Source: Desulfosudis oleivorans
GTDB taxonomy: Bacteria > Desulfobacterota > Desulfobacteria > Desulfobacterales > SURF-7
Direction of reading: 5' to 3'
DNA: 64,000 nt
Assembly: GCA_020723305.1 (NCBI GenBank)
Contig: DYJC01000005.1
Span: forward strand, 1 to 64,000
Position numbers and translations under genes: made by a program. Positions within the stretch are counted from its first letter, which is position 1. Each line of letters opens with the position of its first letter. Below the pieces are notes generated by a model. That model did no database searches and had not been told where the DNA came from. It saw only the letters and a program-made list of their open reading frames with translations. Shown in pieces: positions 9,905 through 19,074 of the stretch.

Positions 9905-11018
9905 ATGTCTTCAGAACTGAAAAATAAAGTCGATGAACTCAATAGAAAACTAGAACAATTAAGAGGTTGTCTTTGACCTTGAAGAAAAAGAAAAACGGTT
10001 AAAAGAAATTGAGGCAATGACCTCAAAAATGGATTTCTGGAATCATCCGGAACAAACCAAAGCCATATTAAAAGAGCGCACCCAAATCGCAGGCAAGGTG
10101 GATTTGTGGAAAAAACTTGCATCCGATCTTGAAGACAACACGCTTATGATGCAACTTGCTTCTGAAGAATCCGATTCGACAGTAGAACAAGAGGTTGCCA
10201 ATGAGCTAATAAAAGTTGAACAACAGTTGGATCAGTTCTTATTGAGCATGATGCTCAATGGAGAAGATGATAACAGCAATGCAATCATTTCCATCAACGC
10301 CGGTGCTGGAGGCACAGATTCTCAGGATTGGGCAGGAATGCTCTTTCGCATGTATTCACGATGGATCGATCAAAAAAATTATAAAATGAGTGTCATCGAT
10401 TTTCAGCCTGGAGATGAAGCTGGAATCAAAAGTGTAACCTTCACTGCATCCGGCGAGTATGCCTTTGGTTATCTAAAAATGGAATCCGGTGTTCATCGGC
10501 TGGTGAGGATATCACCATTCAACGCTAATGGGAAACGGCACACCTCCTTTGCATCGGTCTTTGTTTATCCGGAACTCAATCAGGAGATCATTATTGAGGT
10601 TGATGAGAAAGATCTCCGCATTGATGTTTACAGGGCCAGCGGTGCCGGTGGACAGCATGTCAACAAAACCAGCAGTGCAGTTCGTATCAGTCATCTGCCA
10701 ACCGGAATTGTCGTTCAATGCCAACAGGATCGATCTCAACACCGGAACAAAGAAATTGCAATGAAGGTTCTCAAGGCAAGACTTCATCAGCACGAAAAAC
10801 AAAAACAGGATGAAAAACTTCAGGAGATGCATGACAATAAAGATGATATTGCCTGGGGAAGCCAGATACGATCCTATGTGCTTCATCCTTATCAGTTGGT
10901 TAAGGATCATCGGATCAAGCTTGAAGTCGGAAATATTAACCAGGTACTTGACGGAGATATCGATCCCTTTATTAATGGTGTACTCCTGGCTGGAAATAAG
11001 CTACATGGCCCACTTTGA
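9905..11018 (+). CDS. prfB: Peptide chain release factor 2 (requires programmed +1 frameshift)
   Basis: Class I release factor reading UGA and UAA. Translation starts at ATG 9905 behind a strong AAGGAGG and runs 23 codons to an in-frame TGA at 9974-9976; a +1 shift on the preceding CTT continues at GAC 9975 for a total of 370 residues. The second part holds the SPF codon-recognition motif (ISPFNA) and the GGQ motif (GAGGQHVNKTSS). Both key motifs and the frameshift are intact, so this is a working, autoregulated gene and not a broken one. It overlaps the HD-domain gene by 14 bases. Confidence 0.97.
9961..9977 (+). promoter_or_regulatory. prfB programmed +1 frameshift site
   Basis: An internal Shine-Dalgarno-like AAGAGGT (9961-9967) precedes the slippery codon CTT, the stop TGA (9974-9976) and a following C, the classic CTT-TGA-C arrangement. 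Low RF2 slows termination at this stop and lets the ribosome slip forward. Confidence 0.95.
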
Positions 11019-11553
11019 TTTGATACGTGAATTTTACGATCCCAACTCAAAAGCATACTCAATTCTGGTAGAGCATAGTGAACAGGTGACGGAAAAAGCA
11101 TTGAAAATTGCAAAAAATGTCCCTTGGTTAAACCCTGATCTTGAATTTATCAAACAGGCTGCCATGCTTCATGATATCGCGATATTTCAAACTGATGCAC
11201 TGGAAATCGGTTGTCACGGGACACACCCCTATGTTGTGCATGGATTTCTGGGGAGGAAAATTCTTGAAAAAAAAGGGCTGCCCCGTCATGCCCTGGTTTG
11301 TGAACGGCATGTGGGTGTGGGAATCAGTCGTGAAGAAATAACAGACCATAATCTGCCGCTTCCGGTTCGGGATATGATTCCACAATCGATTGAAGAAATC
11401 ATAATCTGCTTTGCGGATAAATTTTTCTCAAAAAATCCGGATCTTAAACAAAGGGAAAAAACCGTTGTAGAGGTAGTGGAATCCATTTCCCGATATGGCC
11501 GGAAACAGACCAACCGGTTTTTAGAATGGAAATCACTTTTGAATTATTCATAA
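11005..11553 (+). CDS. HD-domain metal-dependent phosphohydrolase-like protein
   Basis: 182 residues with an HD superfamily core: His in EHSEQVTEKAL, the HD pair in AAMLHDIAIF, then two further histidines in HPYVVHGF and CERHVGVG. Such proteins usually hydrolyse phosphate esters of nucleotides, but no substrate can be deduced. The ATG at 11005 lies inside the last codons of prfB, so translation is coupled; thiL follows after 20 bases. A longer open frame upstream (from 10810) overlaps prfB heavily and is not the real start. Confidence 0.8.
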   Translation: MAHFDLIREFYDPNSKAYSILVEHSEQVTEKALKIAKNVPWLNPDLEFIKQAAMLHDIAIFQTDALEIGCHGTHPYVVHGFLGRKILEKKGLPRHALVCERHVGVGISREEITDHNLPLPVRDMIPQSIEEIIICFADKFFSKNPDLKQREKTVVEVVESISRYGRKQTNRFLEWKSLLNYS

Positions 11554-11573
11554 TCCTGTAGAATAGGCATCAC

Positions 11574-12536
11574 ATGATCGATGAATTCAAACTCATCAGC
11601 CGATTGATCAAATCATCAGGGAAAAACCATCCGGATGCAAAAGATGTCCTCCTTGTGCCGCCGGGAGATGATGCCTGCCTTCTCTCAAGAATCGAACGCC
11701 CTGTGATCACAACAGACACGCAACGGGAAGACATTCACTTTAAACGAGAATGGCAAACACCGCAAGAGATCGGATTGAAGGCCGTTACCGTCACCTTAAG
11801 TGACCTGGCAGCATCCTTTGCCAGGCCCATCAGCTTGTTTATAAACCTTGGGATGCCCCCCTATCTTTCACGGAAAGAAGCGGAGGATATTTATCATGGG
11901 GTTGGAATCGGTCTGAAAAAATACTGCTGTACGCTTGGAGGAGGGAATCTATCCGATACCGACAAACTATCCTTGGATCTTTTTGCGATTGGAGAAGGCC
12001 GTGATGATATTTTTCCACTTCGTTCCATGGCAAAACCAGGAGATGGATTATATTGCACCGGCCCTCTGGGATTGGCACGGGCAGGACTTGAGGCACTGCA
12101 GCAGGGGCATTTTTCGAATCAATCTTTGATCTCTTCTTTCAAGTCCCCTACCGCCAGATTTGATGCTGCAGAAATACTAGCCAAACATAAGGTCTGCTGT
12201 GTAATCGATATCAGTGATGGCCTGAAAGGAGATGCCAGGCATATCGGAGAGGCATCCAGGGTTTCCATCGAGCTTTCCATCGATAAAAAACACCTTCATC
12301 CGGATCTGGTCACTTTCTGCTCCGAAAACAAGGTGGAGCCTCAAGATCTGGCCATGGCTGGAGGAGAAGATTATGAACTTCTTTTTTCATGTCCTCCTGA
12401 AATTTTCGAACAACTGAAAAAGGATCTCCCGGAAGTCTATCCGGTCGGGAGATGCCTGCCATTCAATGGAAAATATATTCTCGCTCCACCATCGACACTA
12501 TCTTCATTTCAACACGGGAAAAAAAACAGAGAATAG
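11574..12536 (+). CDS. thiL: Thiamine-monophosphate kinase
   Basis: Phosphorylates thiamine monophosphate to the active cofactor thiamine diphosphate. 320 residues of the AIR-synthase-like ThiL fold. Visible landmarks are PGDDAC near residue 30 (metal/ATP binding), TDTQREDIHF, a conserved CxGGGNLS-type loop, CVIDISDGLKGD, and the GGEDYELLFSCP motif near the C-terminus. It is the third gene of prfB-HD-thiL and converges on thiD, with only 11 bases between the two stop codons, so two thiamine genes meet tail to tail. Confidence 0.93.
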   Translation: MIDEFKLISRLIKSSGKNHPDAKDVLLVPPGDDACLLSRIERPVITTDTQREDIHFKREWQTPQEIGLKAVTVTLSDLAASFARPISLFINLGMPPYLSRKEAEDIYHGVGIGLKKYCCTLGGGNLSDTDKLSLDLFAIGEGRDDIFPLRSMAKPGDGLYCTGPLGLARAGLEALQQGHFSNQSLISSFKSPTARFDAAEILAKHKVCCVIDISDGLKGDARHIGEASRVSIELSIDKKHLHPDLVTFCSENKVEPQDLAMAGGEDYELLFSCPPEIFEQLKKDLPEVYPVGRCLPFNGKYILAPPSTLSSFQHGKKNRE

Positions 12537-12547
12537 TAAATTCTTGA

Positions 12548-13354
12548 TTACCAGTACTTATAAAAATGATGAACTGGCCCCTTTCCTTTCCCAATTGTAT
12601 AAGCAGCACCGGCTTTCAGGGCCTCGGAAATGTAGATTTTGGCAGATTGAATGGCATCTTCCAAAGCCAATCCTTTTGCAAGAAAAGAGGTGACCGCAGA
12701 AGACAAAGTACAGCCTGTTCCATGGTCATTTACCGTTTTCACCCGACTGCCTTGAAATCGGATAAACCGGTCCTGTTTACCAAGGTATAGCCAGTCTGTT
12801 GTATCCATGCCTTCAAGGTGTCCTCCTTTTATCAAGATGTTGTCGCATCCCATCCTGGACAGGTCACAGGCAGCCTTTTGGATCTCCGCTTCCCCCTGTA
12901 TCCTGTGTCCAAGAAGAATTTCCGCTTCCGGTAAATTCGGCATCAGCAAATCCACCTGCGGTAAGAGTAAAGACTTCAACGAAATAACCGCATCATCCTG
13001 GAGGAGCTGCCTGCCACTCTGAGATGCCATCACCGGATCCAGTATTATGTTTTGAAGATGATACTCACTCAAAAAATTACAAACCACCTGGATGGTTTCT
13101 GAAGAAAACAGCATCCCGATCTTTACAGCATCTGCACCGATATCTTCAATAACCGCAGTCATCTGCGCCCCAACAAAATCAGGGGGAACCGCATGAATCG
13201 CGGTTACCCCCTGTGTATTTTGACTGGTCAGGGCCGTTATTACCGTCATCCCGTAACAACCAAGTGCCGAGATCGTTTTTAAATCCGCCTGGACTCCGGC
13301 CCCTCCACTGCTATCCGAGCCGGCAATGCACAACACCCTGTGATATGTTTTCAT
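12548..13354 (-). CDS. thiD: Hydroxymethylpyrimidine/phosphomethylpyrimidine kinase
   Basis: Carries out two successive phosphorylations of 4-amino-5-hydroxymethyl-2-methylpyrimidine in thiamine synthesis. About 268 residues, ribokinase fold: the N-terminal AGSDSSGGAGVQADLKT signature, ALTSQNTQGV, and the anion-hole motif DHGTGCTLSSA near the C-terminus with its catalytic Asp. An upstream in-frame ATG at 13375 would overlap nfnB by seven bases; the start at 13354 (MKTYHRVLCIAGSD) matches the family better, but coupling to nfnB is likely either way. Confidence 0.93.
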   Translation of the reverse strand: MKTYHRVLCIAGSDSSGGAGVQADLKTISALGCYGMTVITALTSQNTQGVTAIHAVPPDFVGAQMTAVIEDIGADAVKIGMLFSSETIQVVCNFLSEYHLQNIILDPVMASQSGRQLLQDDAVISLKSLLLPQVDLLMPNLPEAEILLGHRIQGEAEIQKAACDLSRMGCDNILIKGGHLEGMDTTDWLYLGKQDRFIRFQGSRVKTVNDHGTGCTLSSAVTSFLAKGLALEDAIQSAKIYISEALKAGAAYTIGKGKGPVHHFYKYW

Positions 13355-13368
13355 CCTGTCACGGATAA

Positions 13369-14781
13369 TCACCATCCTCTTGTCAGGTAATCATGAATGG
13401 AATCTGCTGCCTGCCTGCCTGCACCCATGGCCAGTATTACCGTAGCCGAACCGGTGACGATATCTCCTCCTGCCCAGACTCCTTTTTTACTGGTTTTACC
13501 GGTTGCTTCATCGGCAACGATATAACCCCATTTATTTAATTCAAGCTCCTTGGTGGATTGGGTCAACAAAGGATTGGCTCCTGCGCCTACAGCAATAATC
13601 GCAAGATCACATTCCAGTTCAAACTCAGAGCCTTTTATTGCAACGGGTCTTCGGCGTCCGGAACTATCCGGCTCACCAAGTTCCATCTTCAGTCCTACCA
13701 TTCCGGTGACACGTCCTTTTTCATTTCCTTTGAATTCCACAGGACTTGTCAGAAAATGGAACTCCACACCTTCTTCTTCAGCATGATGAACTTCAGCGCC
13801 CCTTGCCGGAACTTCCTGACGGGAACGTCGATAGACAATACGGGAAGATTGTGCCCCAAGCCTCAAGGCTGTTCTGGCTGCGTCCATAGCCACATTTCCG
13901 GCTCCCAGTGTGATAACATTCTTTCCTCTTACAACAGGCGTATCGTATTTCGGGAACAGATATGCCTTCATCAGGTTCGAACGCGTAAGATACTCGTTGG
14001 CAGATAAAATACCAATGAGATTTTCTCCTGGAATATTTAAAAAGGTTGGAAGCCCTGCACCTACTCCCAGAAAAATAGCATCATACCCTTGTTCAAAAAG
14101 TTCATCCAGGGATACGGTTCGCCCGACCACGGCATTGCACTCCAGTTTTACACCTAGATTCTCCAACCCTTCCACCTCTGCGAATACAATCTCCTTAGGC
14201 AATCTGAATTCAGGAATTCCGTAAACCAGCACGCCGCCTGGTTTATGAAATGCCTCGAATATGGTTACTTCGTGGCCTTTCAGTGCCAAATCACCCGCAA
14301 CGGTCAGACCGGAAGGCCCGGATCCCACAACCGCAACTTTTTTCCCAGTGGGTTCTGCTTTGACAGGCAATTCGCACTCTCCGCTTTTTCGGGCGAAGTC
14401 TGCTGCAAACCTTTCCAGATTTCCAATTGCAACCGGTTCACCTTTTTTCCCGATAATACATTGCCCTTCACACTGCAATTCCTGGGGGCAAACACGGCCG
14501 CACACCGCCGGCAAACCATTTCTTTTCCAGATCAGACTGATGGCCTGTTCAAATTTACCATCCCGGATATGACCGATGAACCCCGGGATGTCTACTCCTA
14601 CCGGACATCCATCAACGCAGGCAGGTTTTTTACATTGAAGGCATCTCTTTGCCTCTATCATTGCGACTTCCGGGCTGTATCCAGTGGGGACCTCTTCAAA
14701 ATTTTTAGCCCGGACTTTGGCTGCCTGTTCCGGCATAGGCTGCCGGGGTATTTTTTCTTTTTTTTCTGTCGTTTCCGCCAT
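13369..14781 (-). CDS. nfnB: NfnB: large subunit of NADH-dependent ferredoxin:NADP oxidoreductase (GltA-like)
   Basis: 470-residue flavoprotein of the glutamate synthase small-subunit family. The N-terminal region carries two iron-sulfur cysteine sets (CLQCKKPACVDGCPVG and CGRVCPQELQCEGQC); two nucleotide-binding folds follow, with GSGPSGLTVAGDLA, GAGNVAMDAART and a C-terminal GGDIVTGSATV flavin motif. On its own it could be called NADPH-dependent glutamate synthase small subunit, but no large subunit is present, and its partner upstream is the NfnA-type diaphorase. The pair is therefore best read as the electron-bifurcating Nfn complex that balances ferredoxin, NADH and NADPH in anaerobes. 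Confidence 0.88.
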   Translation of the reverse strand: MAETTEKKEKIPRQPMPEQAAKVRAKNFEEVPTGYSPEVAMIEAKRCLQCKKPACVDGCPVGVDIPGFIGHIRDGKFEQAISLIWKRNGLPAVCGRVCPQELQCEGQCIIGKKGEPVAIGNLERFAADFARKSGECELPVKAEPTGKKVAVVGSGPSGLTVAGDLALKGHEVTIFEAFHKPGGVLVYGIPEFRLPKEIVFAEVEGLENLGVKLECNAVVGRTVSLDELFEQGYDAIFLGVGAGLPTFLNIPGENLIGILSANEYLTRSNLMKAYLFPKYDTPVVRGKNVITLGAGNVAMDAARTALRLGAQSSRIVYRRSRQEVPARGAEVHHAEEEGVEFHFLTSPVEFKGNEKGRVTGMVGLKMELGEPDSSGRRRPVAIKGSEFELECDLAIIAVGAGANPLLTQSTKELELNKWGYIVADEATGKTSKKGVWAGGDIVTGSATVILAMGAGRQAADSIHDYLTRGW

Positions 14782-14850
14782 GAAACCCTCCGTATGATAT
14801 GTGTATAATCTGTTGATAGATTTAAATATTGAACTCTACTATCGCAATAA

Positions 14851-15690
14851 TTATGCTTTTTCCTTTTTCAGATTGCAATACTCGTCATGGCTTGCTTTTT
14901 CATCTTCTGTGTAGGCCTGAAGACGAAGCATCAGTTCATCAAAATCAACCTGATGACCATCAAACTCGGGGCCATCCACACAAGCAAACTGGGTTTTTCC
15001 ACCGATTGATACACGGCAGCCGCCACACATCCCTGTTCCATCAATCATAATCGGATTCAAACTGACAAGTGTTTTTACATTAAAATCTTTTGTCATTTTA
15101 CATACAAACTTCATCATGGGAACCGGCCCGATCCCGACAACCAGCTTGATGTCATTTTTGGTCAGAACATCTTTCAATACATCGGTCACAAAACCATGAT
15201 GACCATATGAGCCGTCATCTGTACAAACATAAAGTTTATGAGAAGCCGCCTTCATCTGTTCTTCCAGAATCAACAGGCCTTTATTTCGTGCACCGATAAT
15301 ACTGATCACATTATTCCCAACCTGTTTTAATCCTCGAGTAATAGGGTGCAGGACGGCAACGCCTGTCCCCCCCCCGACGCACACAACGTTCCCTACGTTT
15401 TCCAGGTGAGTGGGCTTTCCGAGTGGACCAATGACATCCAGATATCCGTCCCCCACCTTAAGTGATTTAAACAACGCTGTTGATTTACCAACCACCATAT
15501 AAATAATCGTAACTGTACCTTTTTGCGGGTCAGTATCGGCCATGGTAAGCGGTATTCGTTCGCCGGTTTCCGTGGCTTTTAAAATGACAAACTGCCCCGG
15601 CTTCGCCTTTTTTGCAATCAGTGGTGCCTCAATCTCATTCAGAACCACCGTTCCATTGGCCATTTCTTCTCTTTTTACGATTGTAAACAT
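14851..15690 (-). CDS. nfnA: NfnA: sulfide dehydrogenase-type diaphorase subunit
   Basis: 279-residue ferredoxin-NADP reductase-like protein. FAD-binding stretch near 30-55 (PGQFVILKATETGERIPL), NAD-binding GGGTGVAVLHP near 110, and a C-terminal [2Fe-2S] site with cysteines in DGTGMCGGCRVSIGG and FACVDGPEFDGH. In the Nfn complex this subunit takes electrons from NADH. It lies 69 bases upstream of nfnB on the same strand and diverges from tatD. Annotations such as dihydroorotate dehydrogenase electron-transfer subunit are possible by homology, but the nfnB neighbour argues against them. Confidence 0.88.
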   Translation of the reverse strand: MFTIVKREEMANGTVVLNEIEAPLIAKKAKPGQFVILKATETGERIPLTMADTDPQKGTVTIIYMVVGKSTALFKSLKVGDGYLDVIGPLGKPTHLENVGNVVCVGGGTGVAVLHPITRGLKQVGNNVISIIGARNKGLLILEEQMKAASHKLYVCTDDGSYGHHGFVTDVLKDVLTKNDIKLVVGIGPVPMMKFVCKMTKDFNVKTLVSLNPIMIDGTGMCGGCRVSIGGKTQFACVDGPEFDGHQVDFDELMLRLQAYTEDEKASHDEYCNLKKEKA

Positions 15691-15936
15691 GTGATACCTC
15701 CTGATGTAAAAACCAGTGAATTTACTATTTCAATACTCCTTTTGGGATCATTTTTTCTGAATGTGTGCAAGTGTGTAGGCTACTTCATGCTCCTGCTGAA
15801 ATCAAGCGCAAAACTCAATCCACTTGTAATTCCCTCTTAAATACCGATCCATAATTAATAGTCAAAAAATATTGAATTCACAACAAATAAATGATAAGTG
15901 GCTTTCATAAAAAAAGAACCGACAAAGGACTCTTTT

Positions 15937-16728
15937 ATGAAATTATTTGACAGCCACTGCCATATTGATGACAAAATATTCAATAAAGATTTTACCCAGG
16001 TATTGAAACGGGCAAGCCATGCCGGCGTGAAAGGAATGATGATCGCAGGCATTACCCTGAAAACAGTCAAAAATGCGGTAAAGCTGGCTGAAAACAATCA
16101 TGGTCTGTTTGCTGCTGTTGGAGTACACCCTCACGATGCCTCCTCGTGTTCTGAAACCGATCTGAAAACCCTCAAAAAAATGGCCAGTAACCCAAAGGTG
16201 AAAGCATGGGGTGAAATCGGCCTTGACTTCAACCGGATGTTCTCTCCCCAAATAGATCAGGAAAAATGGTTTATCCGTCAACTTGAAATAGCAGATGAGT
16301 TGAAGCTCCCCCTGATCTTTCATGAAAGGGACAGTAACGGCCGCTTCCTGCAATTGATTCAAACAAACAGCCACCAGAACAGAACAGGCGTAGTTCACTG
16401 TTTCAGTGGCAGCAAAAAGGATTTGATGGCTTATATTGATCTGGGACTGTATGTCGGAATAACCGGAATCATTACAATCAAAACCCGTGGAACAGATCTT
16501 CGAGAACTAGTAAAATTTATTCCCGCTGACAGGCTTCTCATTGAAACCGATGCTCCTTATCTCACTCCTGCTCCGGAAAAGAACAAAATCCATCGAAACG
16601 AACCGGCATTTGTACGCTCCACCTTTTTAAAGCTATCGGAAATCCTGGAACAAGACCCGGAAAAACTGGCAGCAACAGTATGGGATAACACCTGCCGACT
16701 ATTCAAAATACAACCACATGAATTTTAA
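15937..16728 (+). CDS. tatD: TatD-family metal-dependent deoxyribonuclease/hydrolase
   Basis: 263-residue TIM-barrel amidohydrolase relative. Metal ligands are visible in order: FDSHCHID at the N-terminus, EIGLDF, PLIFHER, VVHCFSG and ETDAPYLTP. The start at 15937 has an AAAGGA ribosome site; a longer GTG-initiated frame from 15898 adds 13 residues not typical of the family. It converges with fixX, the two stop regions overlapping by four bases. The exact substrate of chromosomal TatD proteins is not known here. Confidence 0.92.
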   Translation: MKLFDSHCHIDDKIFNKDFTQVLKRASHAGVKGMMIAGITLKTVKNAVKLAENNHGLFAAVGVHPHDASSCSETDLKTLKKMASNPKVKAWGEIGLDFNRMFSPQIDQEKWFIRQLEIADELKLPLIFHERDSNGRFLQLIQTNSHQNRTGVVHCFSGSKKDLMAYIDLGLYVGITGIITIKTRGTDLRELVKFIPADRLLIETDAPYLTPAPEKNKIHRNEPAFVRSTFLKLSEILEQDPEKLAATVWDNTCRLFKIQPHEF

Positions 16729-17015
16729 CCCCATTGTGTTTTAAACCCTGTACCACCGTTTGGCCAGGAAAAAGAAATGGCTTCATTTTCACAAACATAC
16801 CAGCATGCTCCACATTCCATACATCTTTCAAGTGTTTGGATTACCGCTTTTTTCCCTTTTACGATATAACAACTGCCAAGACAGACCTTGACGCAATTCC
16901 CGCATCCGCTACAGAGATCAGAATTGACTTTTATGAATTCACCGGTTCCAGGTACCCATTCCACACCTGGAATGTCCTCAAATGATTTGATCATATTCTG
17001 CTCTCCATATTGCAT
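16725..17015 (-). CDS. fixX: FixX-like ferredoxin (electron-transfer flavoprotein-quinone branch)
   Basis: 96-residue iron-sulfur protein with two cysteine sets, CSGCGNCVKVCLGSC and CMECGACWYVC, consistent with the FixX family. It is presumed to relay electrons to the FixC-like flavoprotein encoded just upstream: the stop of fixC and the start of fixX overlap by one base (TAATG). A second in-frame Met seven codons on is an alternative start. No fixA/fixB (ETF) genes are adjacent. Confidence 0.85.
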   Translation of the reverse strand: MQYGEQNMIKSFEDIPGVEWVPGTGEFIKVNSDLCSGCGNCVKVCLGSCYIVKGKKAVIQTLERCMECGACWYVCENEAISFSWPNGGTGFKTQWG

Positions 17016-18682
17016 TAAACATCAAAAATAGAAGGATCTGATGTAACTACCGCTTGTACCAGTTGTTTTGAAAGAGGGTCAAAAGCCATATCCCATTTTT
17101 TGATGAACCATAGATACATCGGTGCGATAATAGGGAATATAAGCTTCATTACAGGATTTGCCGCACCGGACAACGGCTCCAGGAGTCCTGCAAGCAACCG
17201 GATAAGTGGGCTGGTAATCCATAATAACCAATCCATCAATCTGAGATACGATTTTAACTTTATTCCCTTTTGCTTTTTTTGAGTGCCATCCGAAGCCTGA
17301 ATATTCTCATAATGCCGGTGATGCCAATGATAATAATATCGCAGGTACATCCGAATCCATTTTCCAATTACTTTTGGATCCTTTTTAATAAAGGAAAGGG
17401 TAATTTTCATGAGCGCCGAGCTTCCATGCTTGCAAAACCCAAGTCCCCAGCCGTCGTGAATATATTTCTTCAGCTTCTTCTCATCATGCTCCTTTTGGGC
17501 ATAGCGAAGGTTATAACGATTGGTGGATGTAATCGCCCATTGAATAATCGGATGCGCCTTGATACGATCATCATACCGCTTCAGGAATGATGCAGAGGTG
17601 TCATTATGTGAAATAGCTTCGATTGCGACATCTGCTGCAATCTCAGCAGAAAACCACGCTGTGGGAACACCGTCACACAATTCAGTATTTTCAAGGCCAG
17701 CCGCATCACCAATAAGCAACATGCCATCTGTAAAATTCGGCATATTTCTTAATCGCTTATCCAGTCCTACAAAAATTTCAAAACCATCCCACATCCGCGC
17801 CCTGAGTCTGACTTTCGGTGCTATCTCATCTCTCCACCATGGCAGGTTCGTGGTAATTTTTTCATGATATCCCCTCAATGCGCCGGCCAGATTATACACC
17901 GGGCCATCATCTTTCCGGAGACACTGATCCTGCATAAGGTGCAGGCTGTCACTGTAGGGCCATACCATCAAACCATTTCCATGTCCCAGTGGTGGAGCAA
18001 TTTTCTGTTCATCCCAGCCCCAGCAAAACTTAAGAGAAAAACCAAATATCCGATCAATATCTTTTTTATCCATATCATAGACATAGACATCTGCCAGTGA
18101 GATCGTGTCCGGTGGATATTTTTCTCTGACGCCGGCCTTAATTGCCAGTAGGCCATGAGACCCCTCCGCATTAATAACGATTTTTGACCATATTTGTTCA
18201 TTATTTTCCGTTATCACACCGCGAATATGGCCATTGTCACGGATAACATCAACAACCGTGGTTTTTGTTCGTAATTCAACTCCGGATTCAATTGCCTGCT
18301 GTACTTCCCACTCACAAAAAGCTTTGCAAAAAGCATTATATCCTACTGAGAATATGGGTGAGAATGGTTTTGGCACCCGCAAAGAATCATCAATATCAAT
18401 ATCATTTTTTTCAATGTCCTTGATGATATAATTGATGATCCCATCAACCGGTCTTTCAATTGGCGGATTTCCATCTCGGATAAAATCCGGCCCAAACAGA
18501 AAACCGTGAAAAGGGATGGTCAGGCCTGAAATAATTTTTTCACCAACTTTTTCTGAGCGTTCAATCATAATGGTTTTGAGTCCGGCATCCGCACATTTTT
18601 TTGCCGCCGCCGCCCCTCCGAAACCTGCGCCAACCACCACAACATCACATTCCATCTCGATCTTTTTCTCTATGTTTTCCAT
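17015..18682 (-). CDS. fixC: FixC-like FAD-dependent oxidoreductase with C-terminal membrane-associated extension
   Basis: 555-residue flavoprotein of the ETF:quinone oxidoreductase family: N-terminal dinucleotide fold VVVGAGFGGAAAA, a GLTIPFHGFLFG segment, and LIGDAAGLENTELCDGVPTA near 330 for FAD. It should pass electrons from an electron-transfer flavoprotein into the quinone pool. Family members are usually about 430 residues; here about 120 more follow, including a Tyr/His-rich stretch (YYYHWHHRHYE) and a hydrophobic block with MDWLLWITSPLIRLLAG and PIIAPMYLWFIKKW that could anchor it in the membrane. It begins after CAGGAG, forms an operon with fixX, and lies downstream of the triple-TetR gene on the same strand. 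Confidence 0.85.
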   Translation of the reverse strand: MENIEKKIEMECDVVVVGAGFGGAAAAKKCADAGLKTIMIERSEKVGEKIISGLTIPFHGFLFGPDFIRDGNPPIERPVDGIINYIIKDIEKNDIDIDDSLRVPKPFSPIFSVGYNAFCKAFCEWEVQQAIESGVELRTKTTVVDVIRDNGHIRGVITENNEQIWSKIVINAEGSHGLLAIKAGVREKYPPDTISLADVYVYDMDKKDIDRIFGFSLKFCWGWDEQKIAPPLGHGNGLMVWPYSDSLHLMQDQCLRKDDGPVYNLAGALRGYHEKITTNLPWWRDEIAPKVRLRARMWDGFEIFVGLDKRLRNMPNFTDGMLLIGDAAGLENTELCDGVPTAWFSAEIAADVAIEAISHNDTSASFLKRYDDRIKAHPIIQWAITSTNRYNLRYAQKEHDEKKLKKYIHDGWGLGFCKHGSSALMKITLSFIKKDPKVIGKWIRMYLRYYYHWHHRHYENIQASDGTQKKQKGIKLKSYLRLMDWLLWITSPLIRLLAGLLEPLSGAANPVMKLIFPIIAPMYLWFIKKWDMAFDPLSKQLVQAVVTSDPSIFDV

Positions 18683-19074
18683 AATTCTCCTGAGTGAAAA
18701 ACCGATTACTATATTTAGTGTTTCGAATTCAGAATTTAATAGATATAAATTTCATTTCTGTCAATAGCAATTATGCGATATTAACAAAGCCGCTGTCTGT
18801 CTGATTTTATTCGAACACAGATAGTATTAAATTTATTATATTTTATATGATATCATTATTGATACCCCATTCAAGCTTACAACAGAATATCCATGCGTTC
18901 ACCGGATACGATGCGTCTAGAAAATTACAATTACAATGTGTAATTAATTATCAAATATATAGACAAATTTGATATTACAGTGGAGGGATAACGCGTGACG
19001 CGACTGTTCGTGTTTTCATCCGATAAACATCTATCCCTACAAACCCAATGAGGTATAAACAATTGAAGCCCCTA
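18683..19074. other. 392-base intergenic region between the triple-TetR gene and fixC
   Basis: AT-rich, no gene seen. It holds the likely promoter of fixC and two symmetric sequences: AATTACA-ATG-TGTAATT at 18929-18945 and the palindrome ATGATATCAT at 18847-18856. Such dyads are what a TetR-type repressor would bind, but no binding site is proven. Confidence 0.5.
18929..18945. promoter_or_regulatory. Candidate operator dyad upstream of fixC
   Basis: A perfect 7-bp inverted repeat AATTACA/TGTAATT with a 3-base centre, about 250 bases before fixC and 130 bases after the end of the TetR-like gene. A single half-site, TGTAATT, occurs at 20728-20734 in front of the regulator gene. AT-rich DNA makes chance dyads common, so this is a lead only. 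Confidence 0.35.

Noticed and set aside
9974-9976. Premature stop making prfB a pseudogene
   Set aside because: The stop sits in the standard RF2 programmed frameshift context and the rest of the gene is intact.
13369-15690. Glutamate synthase small subunit plus dihydroorotate dehydrogenase electron subunit
   Set aside because: Those names follow from single-gene homology, but the adjacent pair without glutamate synthase large subunit or pyrD matches the NfnAB arrangement better.
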